59,094 nt of DNA from Halanaerobium saccharolyticum (lineage in GTDB: Bacteria > Bacillota > Halanaerobiia > Halanaerobiales > Halanaerobiaceae): positions 1 to 59,094 of the forward strand of contig NZ_QAXS01000016.1 of NCBI RefSeq assembly GCF_003053565.1. Reading direction: 5' to 3'. A program made the translations under genes and the position numbers. The notes beneath the pieces were generated by a model. It saw nothing but the letters and a program-made list of their open reading frames with translations, ran no database searches and was not told where the DNA came from. How positions within the stretch are numbered: the stretch's first letter is position 1; the number at the start of each line of letters is the position of its first letter. This document shows, piece after piece, positions 8,550 through 15,957 of the stretch.

Positions 8550-9683
8550 TTGAGTGAAGCAGATTTTAAATTTTATGGTCTGGGATCTTTTTATTGTGAA
8601 TATAAAGACAAGAAGATTGATGGTAGTGACTGGGTTTCAAAGAGGGCTCTTTACATTTTAATGTACTTACTTCAGGAAAGACAGCGTCGAATTAGTGTAG
8701 AAGAGATAGTTGATATATTCTGGCCTGAGTCAGATCTTGAGGACGGAAAAAATAAATTATACAATACTATTTATTTGCTCAGAACTTCTTTAAAAAAAGG
8801 GGGGCTTCCCAAAGATATTGTAGAATCTTTAAATGGTGCCTATAATATCAATCATAAATATAAGATATGGACGGACTGGGATTATTTTGAGCGAAAAATA
8901 AATAATTTAATGCTGGGCAAAGAATATCCTGTCCAGGAACTGCAGTCATTATTTGAAATGTATCGTGGAGATTATTTCAGTACCCTTAAGTATGAAGGCT
9001 GGACTGAATTAAATAGAGAAAAAATGAGAGAATATTTTTTAATTTTGATTGAAAAATTGACAGAGAAACTATATAGTAATGAAAGTTATCGGGATACAGT
9101 AAATTACCTGCATAAAGGTATTGAATATGATCCCTATCGGGAAAATTTCTATTTAATTTATATTAAAGCTTTAGTAAAACTGGGGAGAATTGCTGAAGCA
9201 ATAAACAGTTATAAAAAATGCGAAAGAATTTTAAAAGAAGAATTAAATGTTCCGCCAGGTCAGGAACTAAAAAGCGAATACCAGAGAATCAAAATGAGTC
9301 GGGAGATCACTGAAAAAGTTCAACAAAATTTTAATGCCAAACCCGTAATTGAAAGAGGGGCCATGTTCTGTGACCTCGATGTCTTCCAAAAAATTTATGA
9401 GCTGGAGCTTCGCCATGTTAAGCGTTTGAATAAGGAGTTTGTACTGCTGACAATAGATTTTTCAGAAATAGGATCAGAAATTAACTTCGAAGAACTGATC
9501 CATAAAATTGCCAGTACTTTAAGAACAGAGGATGTAATCTGTTACTGCAGCCAAAAAGTATATATTATTTTAAAGGAAATGGATCTTGTCAATAGTGGAC
9601 TGGTGATGCAGAGGTTTAATAATCTCTATAAAGAGTTGAATCTGACCAAAAAGCCTCCACTGGATATTAAAGAAATCAATTAA
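8550..9683 (+). CDS. BTAD/SARP-type transcriptional regulator, candidate controller of the fibre locus
   Basis: Cytoplasmic DNA-binding protein. Residues about 1-95 form a winged-helix domain of the OmpR/SARP type (ISVEEIVDIFWPES, NKLYNTIYLLR). Residues about 105-255 form the bacterial transcriptional activation domain of TPR-like helices, ending in the characteristic LNVPPGQELKSEYQRI. The last about 100 residues (FVLLTIDFSE, RTEDVICYCSQKVYIIL) resemble a GGDEF fold lacking the GGDEF signature. TTG 8550 is preferred because GGGGGTG at 8537-8543 is well placed; an upstream GTG at 8520 has no ribosome site. It directly precedes the curlin genes and ends with a terminator. Control of that locus is inferred from position. 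Confidence 0.8.
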   Translation: MSEADFKFYGLGSFYCEYKDKKIDGSDWVSKRALYILMYLLQERQRRISVEEIVDIFWPESDLEDGKNKLYNTIYLLRTSLKKGGLPKDIVESLNGAYNINHKYKIWTDWDYFERKINNLMLGKEYPVQELQSLFEMYRGDYFSTLKYEGWTELNREKMREYFLILIEKLTEKLYSNESYRDTVNYLHKGIEYDPYRENFYLIYIKALVKLGRIAEAINSYKKCERILKEELNVPPGQELKSEYQRIKMSREITEKVQQNFNAKPVIERGAMFCDLDVFQKIYELELRHVKRLNKEFVLLTIDFSEIGSEINFEELIHKIASTLRTEDVICYCSQKVYIILKEMDLVNSGLVMQRFNNLYKELNLTKKPPLDIKEIN

Positions 9684-9708
9684 ATTAAATATAATAAAAA
9701 TTTTTCTT

Positions 9709-9734
9709 AAACCACCTGAAAGGGTGGTTTTTTT
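9709..9734 (+). terminator. Terminator of the BTAD regulator gene
   Basis: AACCACC-TGAAAG-GGTGGTT hairpin followed by seven T. It separates the regulator transcript from the curlin genes. Confidence 0.9.
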
Positions 9735-9824
9735 ATGTTTTCGAGGTTTTTTCGAGTATTTTTCCATATTTTTGTTAAATCACTCTGTTATTATTAGAGT
9801 AGAGAAGAGGAGGTGGTGCTGCAA

Positions 9825-10310
9825 ATGTTATTGAGAAAAATAGTTTTAATAATAATATTACTTTTTTTAAGTTTTATTTTTTTGTCATTACCTTTAAGCG
9901 CTCAGGAATTTAATGTTTTTTCGTTAAATAATGACTATCAACTTGAAGATTTAAATACTGGAACTGAGCTGGGACAGATAGATCTGCAGAATTTTAGTTA
10001 TGGTTATGCTTTTGACTATGATTATTACAATTTAGCTAAAAGTGCAGTAATTATCCAGATTGGAAATTATAATTTTGCTCAGATAAAGCAGGGAAGTGAT
10101 TATATTACTATCAGTGCCTCAACCGCTTCTATCTACCAGTATGGAAATAATAATTATGCAGCAGCTGTCCAATTAAATAAAAATAATAATCTTAAATTAG
10201 CTCAGTACGGTAATAATAATTTTATTCAGGTCGAACAGTACCGAAAAAATAGTAATTTATTTATAAGTCAGTTTGGAAATAATGAAAAATTGAAGTTGTA
10301 TAAGTATTAA
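9825..10310 (+). CDS. Curlin-repeat protein, CsgB-like (putative minor subunit/nucleator)
   Basis: Exported amyloid-type subunit. A signal peptide (MLLRKIVLII..., cleavage near LSA-QEF) is followed by a linker and four curlin-type repeats with core Q-x-G-N-x-N: QIGNYN (Q78), QYGNNN (Q105), QYGNNN (Q127) and QFGNNE (Q149), spaced 27, 22 and 22 residues, matching the 22-23-residue strand-loop-strand unit of CsgA/CsgB. The protein is rich in Asn, Gln and Tyr and has no Cys. ATG 9825 follows GAGGAGG; GTG codons at 9813 and 9816 overlap that site. The nucleator role is inferred from being shorter, basic-ended and first in the locus; it could equally be a second major subunit. Confidence 0.82.
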   Translation: MLLRKIVLIIILLFLSFIFLSLPLSAQEFNVFSLNNDYQLEDLNTGTELGQIDLQNFSYGYAFDYDYYNLAKSAVIIQIGNYNFAQIKQGSDYITISASTASIYQYGNNNYAAAVQLNKNNNLKLAQYGNNNFIQVEQYRKNSNLFISQFGNNEKLKLYKY

Positions 10311-10443
10311 ATATAAAAGCTTAGTTTTATGTGATTATATTTTAAAAAAGGAGGTGGTGGGGAAAAGTATGTTAACTAATTGCCGCTTCTTAGTGAAGGT
10401 GTTAATGATTTAAAGGGGAAAAGGTTCAAAGGAGGTAAGTAAA

Positions 10444-10971
10444 ATGAAGAAAATTTTATTTTTAGCTTTTGTAATGATAATGGCTCTTTCAATGTCAGCA
10501 GCAGCTTTTGGAGGAATGGGTATTGGCGGAGATGTTGCAGTAATTGATCAGTTAGGTTCTTTTAATGATGCTTCAATTACTCAGGATGGTTATTCCTGGG
10601 GTGGCTGTGGCTGGGATTGCCCATTATGTACAGATAATATTGCTGTAATCCTACAGGATGGCGTTGGTAACAAAAACTATGTAACCCAAAAGGGTTCTGA
10701 CAACCTGACCCATGCTTTATCCTTTGGATTTGCTAACACAGTAATTCAGGAACAAAATGGACATGACTTAACAGCATTCGCAGTTCAGCACGGTGTATTT
10801 AACCATGCAACCCAAATGCAGTCCGGTAAAATGAATGTAAGTATGGTTAGACAAATTGGTGTAGCTAACAAAGCTTTGACAATGCAGAGTGGTGGAAACT
10901 GCTACTGTGGCGATACAGCTTTAATTACCCAAATGGGCTTTGCTAACAATGCTGAAATTTATCAGTACTAA
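10444..10971 (+). CDS. Curlin-repeat protein, CsgA-like major amyloid subunit with cysteines
   Basis: Exported fibre subunit of 175 aa. The signal peptide ends near SAAAF. About six curlin repeats follow: DQLGSFND, LQDGVGNKN, a variant SFGFANT, VQHGVFNH, RQIGVANK and TQMGFANN. The C-terminus QMGFANNAEIYQY closely resembles the last repeat of E. coli CsgA. Unusually it carries five cysteines, C55, C59 and C62 in a CxxxCxxC cluster and C153/C155 in CYC, sitting in loops between repeats. A strong AAAGGAGG precedes the ATG and a terminator follows, consistent with a highly expressed gene. Subunit identity is well supported by the repeats; amyloid formation is inference. Confidence 0.87.
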   Translation: MKKILFLAFVMIMALSMSAAAFGGMGIGGDVAVIDQLGSFNDASITQDGYSWGGCGWDCPLCTDNIAVILQDGVGNKNYVTQKGSDNLTHALSFGFANTVIQEQNGHDLTAFAVQHGVFNHATQMQSGKMNVSMVRQIGVANKALTMQSGGNCYCGDTALITQMGFANNAEIYQY

Positions 10972-11058
10972 TTAGTATAATTCCAATATTACACTAATAA
11001 CTAATTAGTTAGATCCGACTAAATTGGGGTTAATAGTATCTATTAAATAATATTCAAA

Positions 11059-11102
11059 AAACAGTCTGGGATAATACCCATTTGAATTCCAGACTGTTTT
11101 TT
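11059..11102 (+). terminator. Terminator between the CsgA-like gene and the assembly genes
   Basis: ACAGTCTGG (11061-11069) pairs perfectly with CCAGACTGT (11089-11097), then six T. Partial read-through here would make fibre subunit much more abundant than the assembly proteins. Confidence 0.85.
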
Positions 11103-11139
11103 ATAAATTTAAAAAAAGATTGTCTTAAGGGGTGAGAAC

Positions 11140-11706
11140 ATGACAAACAAAAAATCTTTGATCTCTTCAATGACTATTTTAATGTTGATCTTATTAATAT
11201 CAGTTTCTGCTGCAGCTCAGGAGATTGATAATCCAGAAGCACAGGAAATCGATAGAGAAATGCAGGATAGAATTGAATTGATTCAGGCTTCACAAAGTTT
11301 AACAGCTCAACAAACTAATAAGTCTGCTGCAGGAGTAAGTCTATATCTTACAACCTTTCATTCCGGAGAAAAAGAATTAAACCTTGGTGGTAAATTTGAA
11401 AGTGACTTTTTTCAAAATGATAGATATCAGGGTATAAATCTTGCCTATGTAATTGAAGGAATATATCTAGAAGATGAAGATATTAACCTTGCTGGATTTT
11501 TGTCAATAAAAGCAACATTAAATGACAAATTATTTTCACCATATTTTGGAGTGGGAGCAGAATTTATGGGTAAGGCCGATTATCAGGGCTTTGTTGGTTT
11601 AAACTTAAATGATAATTTTTTTGTGGAAACAAAATTTATAAATGACAAGGATGAACTTGATAATGGAGATTTTTATTCTTCAGTCGGGTTTAAATTAAAC
11701 TTTTAA
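11140..11706 (+). CDS. Small predicted outer-membrane beta-barrel protein of the curli locus
   Basis: Exported protein of 188 aa: signal peptide to about AAAQ, a polar helix-forming segment rich in Glu/Gln (about 30-62), then alternating short strands with aromatic girdles ending in SSVGFKLNF. A terminal Phe after alternating hydrophobics is the usual outer-membrane barrel insertion signal. Eight strands would fit. It occupies the place where csgE would be expected in Proteobacteria, but I see no CsgE similarity. It starts after an AAGGGGTGAG site and lies 20 bases before csgF, probably cotranscribed. Role unknown; a barrel dedicated to fibre assembly or anchoring is inference. Confidence 0.6.
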   Translation: MTNKKSLISSMTILMLILLISVSAAAQEIDNPEAQEIDREMQDRIELIQASQSLTAQQTNKSAAGVSLYLTTFHSGEKELNLGGKFESDFFQNDRYQGINLAYVIEGIYLEDEDINLAGFLSIKATLNDKLFSPYFGVGAEFMGKADYQGFVGLNLNDNFFVETKFINDKDELDNGDFYSSVGFKLNF

Positions 11707-11726
11707 ATGAAGAAGGTGAGTTTAGT

Positions 11727-12155
11727 ATGAATAAAAAAATTTCACTGACCATTTTATTCTTTATCATTCTGATAATATTTTCAAATTTAGCTCTGGCAGC
11801 AAGTGTAACCAGCTGGAAATTTAATATTTTTAATGATCCCGATGCCAGGCAGGTAGCACAAAATATTGCCAGTGCTCAGAATGACATGACCCTGGCGAAT
11901 GATCCAATTGCTCAATTCATATCAGGTATTAATGGCAGAATTATGAATATGATTCAGCAGGATATTGTTAATAAGATGCTGGAAGATAATATTGGTGATG
12001 GTTTAAATTATGAGGTAGGGGATGTAGAGATCGATGTAACAGAAGATCCTCTTACAGGAATAGTTACAATTGTATTGACCAATATTATTACCGGAGAGAT
12101 AACAGTAATTGAGTATGACACAACAGAATGGCCTTCAAGTGAAGACTTTGAATAA
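11727..12155 (+). CDS. csgF: CsgF-like curli assembly factor
   Basis: Exported 142-aa protein resembling CsgF, the accessory factor that lines the CsgG pore and couples secretion to nucleation. After the signal peptide (cleavage near LAA-SVTSW) comes a short N-terminal stretch comparable to the pore-plugging segment of E. coli CsgF, then IASAQND (compare LNSAQAQNS) and FISGINGRIMNMI (compare FTQAIQSQIL). The second half DVEIDVTEDPLTGIVTIVL with the GEITVIEYD end matches the CsgF C-terminal strands. It is followed within 28 bases by csgG. The call rests on remembered alignment plus gene order, so it is probable rather than certain. Confidence 0.75.
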   Translation: MNKKISLTILFFIILIIFSNLALAASVTSWKFNIFNDPDARQVAQNIASAQNDMTLANDPIAQFISGINGRIMNMIQQDIVNKMLEDNIGDGLNYEVGDVEIDVTEDPLTGIVTIVLTNIITGEITVIEYDTTEWPSSEDFE

Positions 12156-12183
12156 GTAAATTATTGAGGTAGGGGGGAGAAGT

Positions 12184-12975
12184 ATGGAAGAAATGATTGC
12201 TCTACTTTTAGTTGTTTCTTTATTTGCCGGGGGCTCGACAGGTTTAATGCCAGAAAAAAATAGAGCAGAAGAACTGGCAGTTGACCCAACTCAGGTTATC
12301 GAAGAAGTTAGAATATCAGCTGATCAAATTATAACTTCTCAAGAAAATGTGACTACGGCGACTCAACTGCTGGCAGCTTTACCAGAGCGCGAAGATAAAC
12401 ATCAGGTAGCTATTTATGATATTAAAGATAAGACCGGTCAATACAGTGAGATTGGGTCGATGGTTGTTTCTCAGGGAGCTACTGAAATGCTAATCACTGC
12501 TTTAATCAGATCAAGGCAGTTTAAAGTCCTTGACCGAGTAAATTTGTCTAATTTCATGACAGAACAGTCTCTGGTAGAGCAGGATAGAACAACTGGAAAT
12601 GATGGTCCAGCAACTGGAGAATTAACAGGTGCTCATTATGTTATAGATGGCGCAATTACTGAGTACCAGATTGATAAAAAAACAGGAGGTCTGGGACTGG
12701 TTATTGCAGGCAAAGGTGGGCAGCAGGAATATGCTGTAGCCAGCTGTGCAGTTGATCTTAGAGTTACAGATACTACTAGTGGAGAAGTTGTCTGGGCAAA
12801 AAGTTTGAAAAAAGAGATAGTTGGAGAAAGAATCAGCTTTCAGGTATTTTCCTTCATGGGAAATAATATAGTGGAATTTGAATCTGGACGCGGCAAACAG
12901 GAAGTTATAAATTTAGTTGTCAGAACATTGCTGGAAGAAGCTGTTTACAAGCTTTCTACAAGTGATCTTTTATAA
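12184..12975 (+). CDS. csgG: CsgG-like curli secretion pore
   Basis: Outer-membrane secretion channel subunit of the CsgG family (263 aa). Conserved stretches include VAIYDIKDKTGQYS (compare VSVYNIQDETGQF), QGATEMLITALIRSRQFKVLDR, HYVIDGAITEY, GGLGLVIAG and AVDLRVTDTTSGEVVWAKS, in the same order as E. coli CsgG. The N-terminus is odd: MEEMIALLLVVSLFAGGSTG has no basic N-region, and where E. coli has the lipobox LLSGC there is FAGGS, so no cysteine can be lipidated. A strong AGGGGGGAGAAG supports the ATG. It is the last gene of the curli part. Confidence 0.87.
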   Translation: MEEMIALLLVVSLFAGGSTGLMPEKNRAEELAVDPTQVIEEVRISADQIITSQENVTTATQLLAALPEREDKHQVAIYDIKDKTGQYSEIGSMVVSQGATEMLITALIRSRQFKVLDRVNLSNFMTEQSLVEQDRTTGNDGPATGELTGAHYVIDGAITEYQIDKKTGGLGLVIAGKGGQQEYAVASCAVDLRVTDTTSGEVVWAKSLKKEIVGERISFQVFSFMGNNIVEFESGRGKQEVINLVVRTLLEEAVYKLSTSDLL

Positions 12976-13091
12976 AAGTGTAATAGTGGAAAAAAGATTT
13001 TTAGTTATTAATAGTTAAAGCTGATGTTTGCATTAATTTACAAAATACCGCTCCTTTAAAAATATATAAGTAAATACTACAGAAATTAAAG

Positions 13092-13132
13092 CTTTTCCAC
13101 TACAAGACAGGAGCTGAAATTCAGCTCCTGTC
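13092..13132 (+). repeat. Hairpin repeat A, copy 1
   Basis: CTTTTCCACTACAAGAC leader plus CAGGAGCTGAA/TTCAGCTCCTG stem. A second copy is at 15072-15110. The stem is followed by A, not T, so it is not a plus-strand terminator. Confidence 0.7.
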
Positions 13133-13146
13133 AAAAAAAACTATTC

Positions 13147-13198
13147 CAGAGCATTAATATTTGCTCTGTTTAACCCTGGCTTAGAAACCAGGGTTTTA
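13147..13198 (+). terminator. Tandem hairpin module B, copy 1 (terminator after csgG)
   Basis: CAGAGCA...TGCTCTG, then TTTA, then AACCCTGG...CCAGGGTT followed by TTTT. The same two-hairpin layout recurs after the usher gene at 19016-19065. Confidence 0.65.
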
Positions 13199-13326
13199 AT
13201 TTAAAATGATTATTTTTCATAATTATATCATAATTTATTTTTTAGAGATTTTTTAGAGATTTATTATATATTTTTTAGAGATGAGATTGTTATTATTAAT
13301 TTAGCGGATAAAGGAGGCGGAAAAGT

Positions 13327-14130
13327 ATGAAATTAAAAATTATTATTATATTAACCATAATTGTTTTTCTGTCCCAATTTCAGGCTTCAGCAGCTGGAGT
13401 TTATCTCGGCAGTTTTACCCCCAAACAAAGTGAAAGCTTTAATTTTTCGATTCCAGTTCAAAATCTGGAAGGAGAAATCATCAGCATCTACACAACTGAT
13501 GATTATTTCAGATCCGATAATCAAAAGATTGGGTCTTCAAATTTAAAGCTGATCAGCAGAGAGAATTCTCTTCCTCTCTCAAGTAGAGATCTTAATATAG
13601 AAAAAGATAGATTGCTTTACAACCAAAATCTCAATTTAGAATTAAATTTAAAAGCAGAATATGAACCAGGTTTATACAAAAACAATCTTTATTTGCGGGA
13701 TGATATTAAAATTATAGAAATAGAGATAATTTTTGAGATTAGACCCTGGATGGAAATCTTAAACGGAACAGCTCAAAATGCAAAAATAGAAAATGTTGAA
13801 AATAGAACAATGGGCCTTTTCAGCTCCGGGCAGCAGAAAATTTTAATTAGATCGAATACTGACTGGAAGCTTAAGGTAATGATTGCTGAGGAAAATAAAG
13901 ATAATCTTTCAATCCGAGTTGCTGCAGATCCTGAGAGCAGATCTTTTGTAGATTACAAGAGTGAATTTGTTAACTTAAATGCAGTGGAAACAGTTATTGC
14001 TAATGGCTCAAACACAGCCAAATTAAGTTCGGGTCAGGTAGAAATTTTTTATCAGCTGAGAATAGAAGATTTTAGAAAAGTAATTGCTGGAGAAAAAGAC
14101 TATCAGATAAGTTTTTCCCTTGAGCAATAA
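13327..14130 (+). CDS. Exported pilin-like or adhesin-like protein of the chaperone-usher locus
   Basis: 267-aa exported protein, signal peptide cleaved near ASA-AGVYL. The mature part is predicted almost all beta strand with an Ig-like look, and the C-terminus (KDYQISFSLEQ after GEK) resembles the last strand of fimbrial subunits of the form G-x-Y-x-x-x-I-x-F. No cysteines. It is first in a set of pilin, chaperone and usher genes, so a tip subunit, minor pilin or second chaperone-like protein are all possible. No specific family is recognised. AAAGGAGG precedes the ATG. Confidence 0.6.
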   Translation: MKLKIIIILTIIVFLSQFQASAAGVYLGSFTPKQSESFNFSIPVQNLEGEIISIYTTDDYFRSDNQKIGSSNLKLISRENSLPLSSRDLNIEKDRLLYNQNLNLELNLKAEYEPGLYKNNLYLRDDIKIIEIEIIFEIRPWMEILNGTAQNAKIENVENRTMGLFSSGQQKILIRSNTDWKLKVMIAEENKDNLSIRVAADPESRSFVDYKSEFVNLNAVETVIANGSNTAKLSSGQVEIFYQLRIEDFRKVIAGEKDYQISFSLEQ

Positions 14131-14217
14131 ACCTGGTTACGTTATCAGCTCAGGCTGATACTTAATATAAAGTTTCAGTGTGGAAAAGGGTTTTAAAAAA
14201 CTAAGGAGGAATTTATT

Positions 14218-15039
14218 ATGAAGAAAATGTTGGTATTAGCTTTAGCGTTGGTATTTATGCTCTCAGGTGCTGTAATGGCGCAGTACAGTGGAACTTTTGA
14301 TGATCATTTTGATGTTGATTTAAGTTCTGAGTTTACAGAGGGAGACTATATTGGTTATGAAGATTTAGACGGCAGTGGTCTGGTATATTTCAACGAAGTA
14401 GATTCTGATAATCCTGGCATATATACTAACTTAGAACAATTTAATCGCTCAGGTTATTATGATGTTAACGGTACAAATGATGACAACAGACAAAAAGTAG
14501 AAATTACTCTTCCTGTAGAAGCCTATATTCCTTGTTTCTTAGAAATGAGATTAACAGGTAACCAGGGTACAACTTCTGCAATCAGTTATGGTCCTGGTGC
14601 ACAGGGTTCAACAAATGCCAGTGGCTATCTAATGGTCTTTGATAATGAATTAGGCGGCTATTTAGATGATGAATGGCAGTCTCTGGGTTATGGAAGCAAT
14701 GTAGCTATTAATCCTGGTGACGATGTTTTTATCGGTTCCTGTGACATCTTTGCAGTAGAAGTTATCTCCAATGATAAATATGCTTATGAGGTTGAGTCTG
14801 ATGTGTTAAATGGAGTTGCTGGAGCAAATGGTGAAACATTACCAATGTATATGAGAACAGATCTTGGTGGTGGCTGGTTAGCAAATGACTTTGTATTTAA
14901 TGCTCCAAAAACTTTCCATCGCGAAAGAAATGCAGGAGTTAAATTAGAAGCACTTCATAACTTTAAAGTTCCTTTCGGCATGAATACTGTTCATGGTGAA
15001 TATAACGGTCAGGTTATCTTTAGAGCTATGACAATTTAA
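14218..15039 (+). CDS. Putative major pilin of the chaperone-usher locus
   Basis: 273-aa exported protein with a signal peptide cleaved at VMA-QYS. The mature part is rich in Gly, Asp, Tyr and Asn and predicted beta. Two cysteines (in YIPCFLEM and IGSCDIF) could form one disulphide as in classical pilins. The end, GEYNGQVIFRAMTI, has the alternating pattern of a fimbrial C-terminal strand. A strong AAGGAGG site and a stem-loop right after the gene (15087-15110) fit a highly expressed subunit whose mRNA is protected from 3' decay, as known for papA. No database family is recognised. Confidence 0.65.
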   Translation: MKKMLVLALALVFMLSGAVMAQYSGTFDDHFDVDLSSEFTEGDYIGYEDLDGSGLVYFNEVDSDNPGIYTNLEQFNRSGYYDVNGTNDDNRQKVEITLPVEAYIPCFLEMRLTGNQGTTSAISYGPGAQGSTNASGYLMVFDNELGGYLDDEWQSLGYGSNVAINPGDDVFIGSCDIFAVEVISNDKYAYEVESDVLNGVAGANGETLPMYMRTDLGGGWLANDFVFNAPKTFHRERNAGVKLEALHNFKVPFGMNTVHGEYNGQVIFRAMTI

Positions 15040-15071
15040 CTTGTGCTGATACTTTAATAAGTTAATACAAT

Positions 15072-15110
15072 TTTTCCACTACAAGGCAGGGGCTGAAAAT
15101 TCAGCCCCTG
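15072..15110 (+). repeat. Hairpin repeat A, copy 2 (after the putative major pilin gene)
   Basis: TTTTCCACTACAAGG plus CAGGGGCTGAA/TTCAGCCCCTG. Relative to copy 1 an A-T pair in the stem is replaced by G-C, a compensatory change that supports a folded RNA. It has no T-run, so mRNA processing or stabilisation between pilin and chaperone is more likely than termination. Confidence 0.7.
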
Positions 15111-15134
15111 AATAAGTAGAAAGGAGTGATTTCT

Positions 15135-15944
15135 ATGTTTAAAAAAAGTTTAATTTATAAAAGATTATTAACAATAAGTTTAATTGTTATTTTAATTATA
15201 TTGATTTCAAATCATGTATTTGCTACTGTTAGGGTTGAACCATCAAGAATAATTTTAAATGCTATAGAAAGAGAACGCAGTACAGGAATTATTGAAGTTG
15301 TAAATAATGGTGAAGAAAAAATAGAGCTAACTACAGTTTTACATGATTGGAGTTTAGACGAGAAAAATTCTGTTGTAGTTTTCGAAGCTGGTGAAACAGA
15401 ATATACTCTTGATGGATTGATTAAGTTTAATCCTAGAGAGTTTACTCTGGCTCCAGGACAGAAACAGATTGTTAGATTTACAGTCTCCAGTCCTGAAGGT
15501 GAAAGCCCAAGAGAAAGAAGGGGTATAGTCTTTGTAGAGCACGAAACAGAACTAATTGATGAGGCTACTGGTTCGAGAGTAAAAACTCAGATAGGTACTA
15601 CAATTTATTATATTCCGGTGGGTGTTAAATATAATTTTAAGTTTACGGGTTTAAGAGTATTTAACAGTCCAGAACCAATGCCGCAGGGTATATCTTTGAG
15701 GATTAATAATGATGGTGATGGTCATATGAGATATTACACTTCTTATAAAATAGTTAATTCTAATAACGAATTAGTTATGGAAGATAAGTTAAGTCAGTTA
15801 TTAATTCTTCCTAAAAATGAGAGATATTTTTCTTTCTATCTTAAAGATAGACTGGAACCAGGAGATTATAATTTTATGTTAGAATTTAGTTTTTATAATA
15901 CAGATCGGGTAGCTGAATATCAGATTCCAATTAAAATAGAGTAG
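15135..15944 (+). CDS. Fimbrial (PapD-like) periplasmic chaperone
   Basis: 269-aa exported protein with two Ig-like domains. The first begins RVEPSRIILNAIERERSTGIIEVVNNGEE, the usual start of PapD-type domains including the conserved Arg. The strand FTLAPGQKQIVRFTV and ERRGIVFVEHE match the F1-G1 region. YYIPVGVKYNF leads into domain 2, which ends with LEPGDYNFMLEFSFYN. This family binds pilin subunits in the periplasm and delivers them to the usher. ATG 15135 is preferred because AAAGGAG (15120-15126) is correctly spaced. It is followed after 13 bases by the usher. Confidence 0.82.
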   Translation: MFKKSLIYKRLLTISLIVILIILISNHVFATVRVEPSRIILNAIERERSTGIIEVVNNGEEKIELTTVLHDWSLDEKNSVVVFEAGETEYTLDGLIKFNPREFTLAPGQKQIVRFTVSSPEGESPRERRGIVFVEHETELIDEATGSRVKTQIGTTIYYIPVGVKYNFKFTGLRVFNSPEPMPQGISLRINNDGDGHMRYYTSYKIVNSNNELVMEDKLSQLLILPKNERYFSFYLKDRLEPGDYNFMLEFSFYNTDRVAEYQIPIKIE

Positions 15945-15957
15945 GTTGGTGAAAAAT

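Larger units (their letters stand above)
12976..13326 (+). promoter_or_regulatory. Structured 350-bp non-coding region between csgG and the pilus genes
   Basis: No gene is visible. TAGTGGAAAAAAG (12983-12995) can pair with CTTTTCCACTA (13092-13102), closing an AT-rich loop of about 100 bases. It is followed by three hairpins: GACAGGAGCTGAA/TTCAGCTCCTGTC (13106-13132), CAGAGCA/TGCTCTG (13147-13168) and AACCCTGG/CCAGGGTT (13172-13195, then TTTT). The last one is the likely terminator of the curli genes. The A/T-rich stretch 13200-13310 with a repeated TTTTTTAGAGAT probably holds the promoter of the pilus genes. Confidence 0.6.

Noticed and set aside
9740-9824. Promoter for the curlin genes
   Set aside because: TTGTTA and TAGAGT-like boxes exist near 9772-9800, but the match is too weak to place a promoter with confidence.
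13106-13132. Strong hairpin as a plus-strand terminator of csgG
   Set aside because: It is followed by eight A, not T. The later hairpin at 13172-13197 with TTTT is a better terminator.
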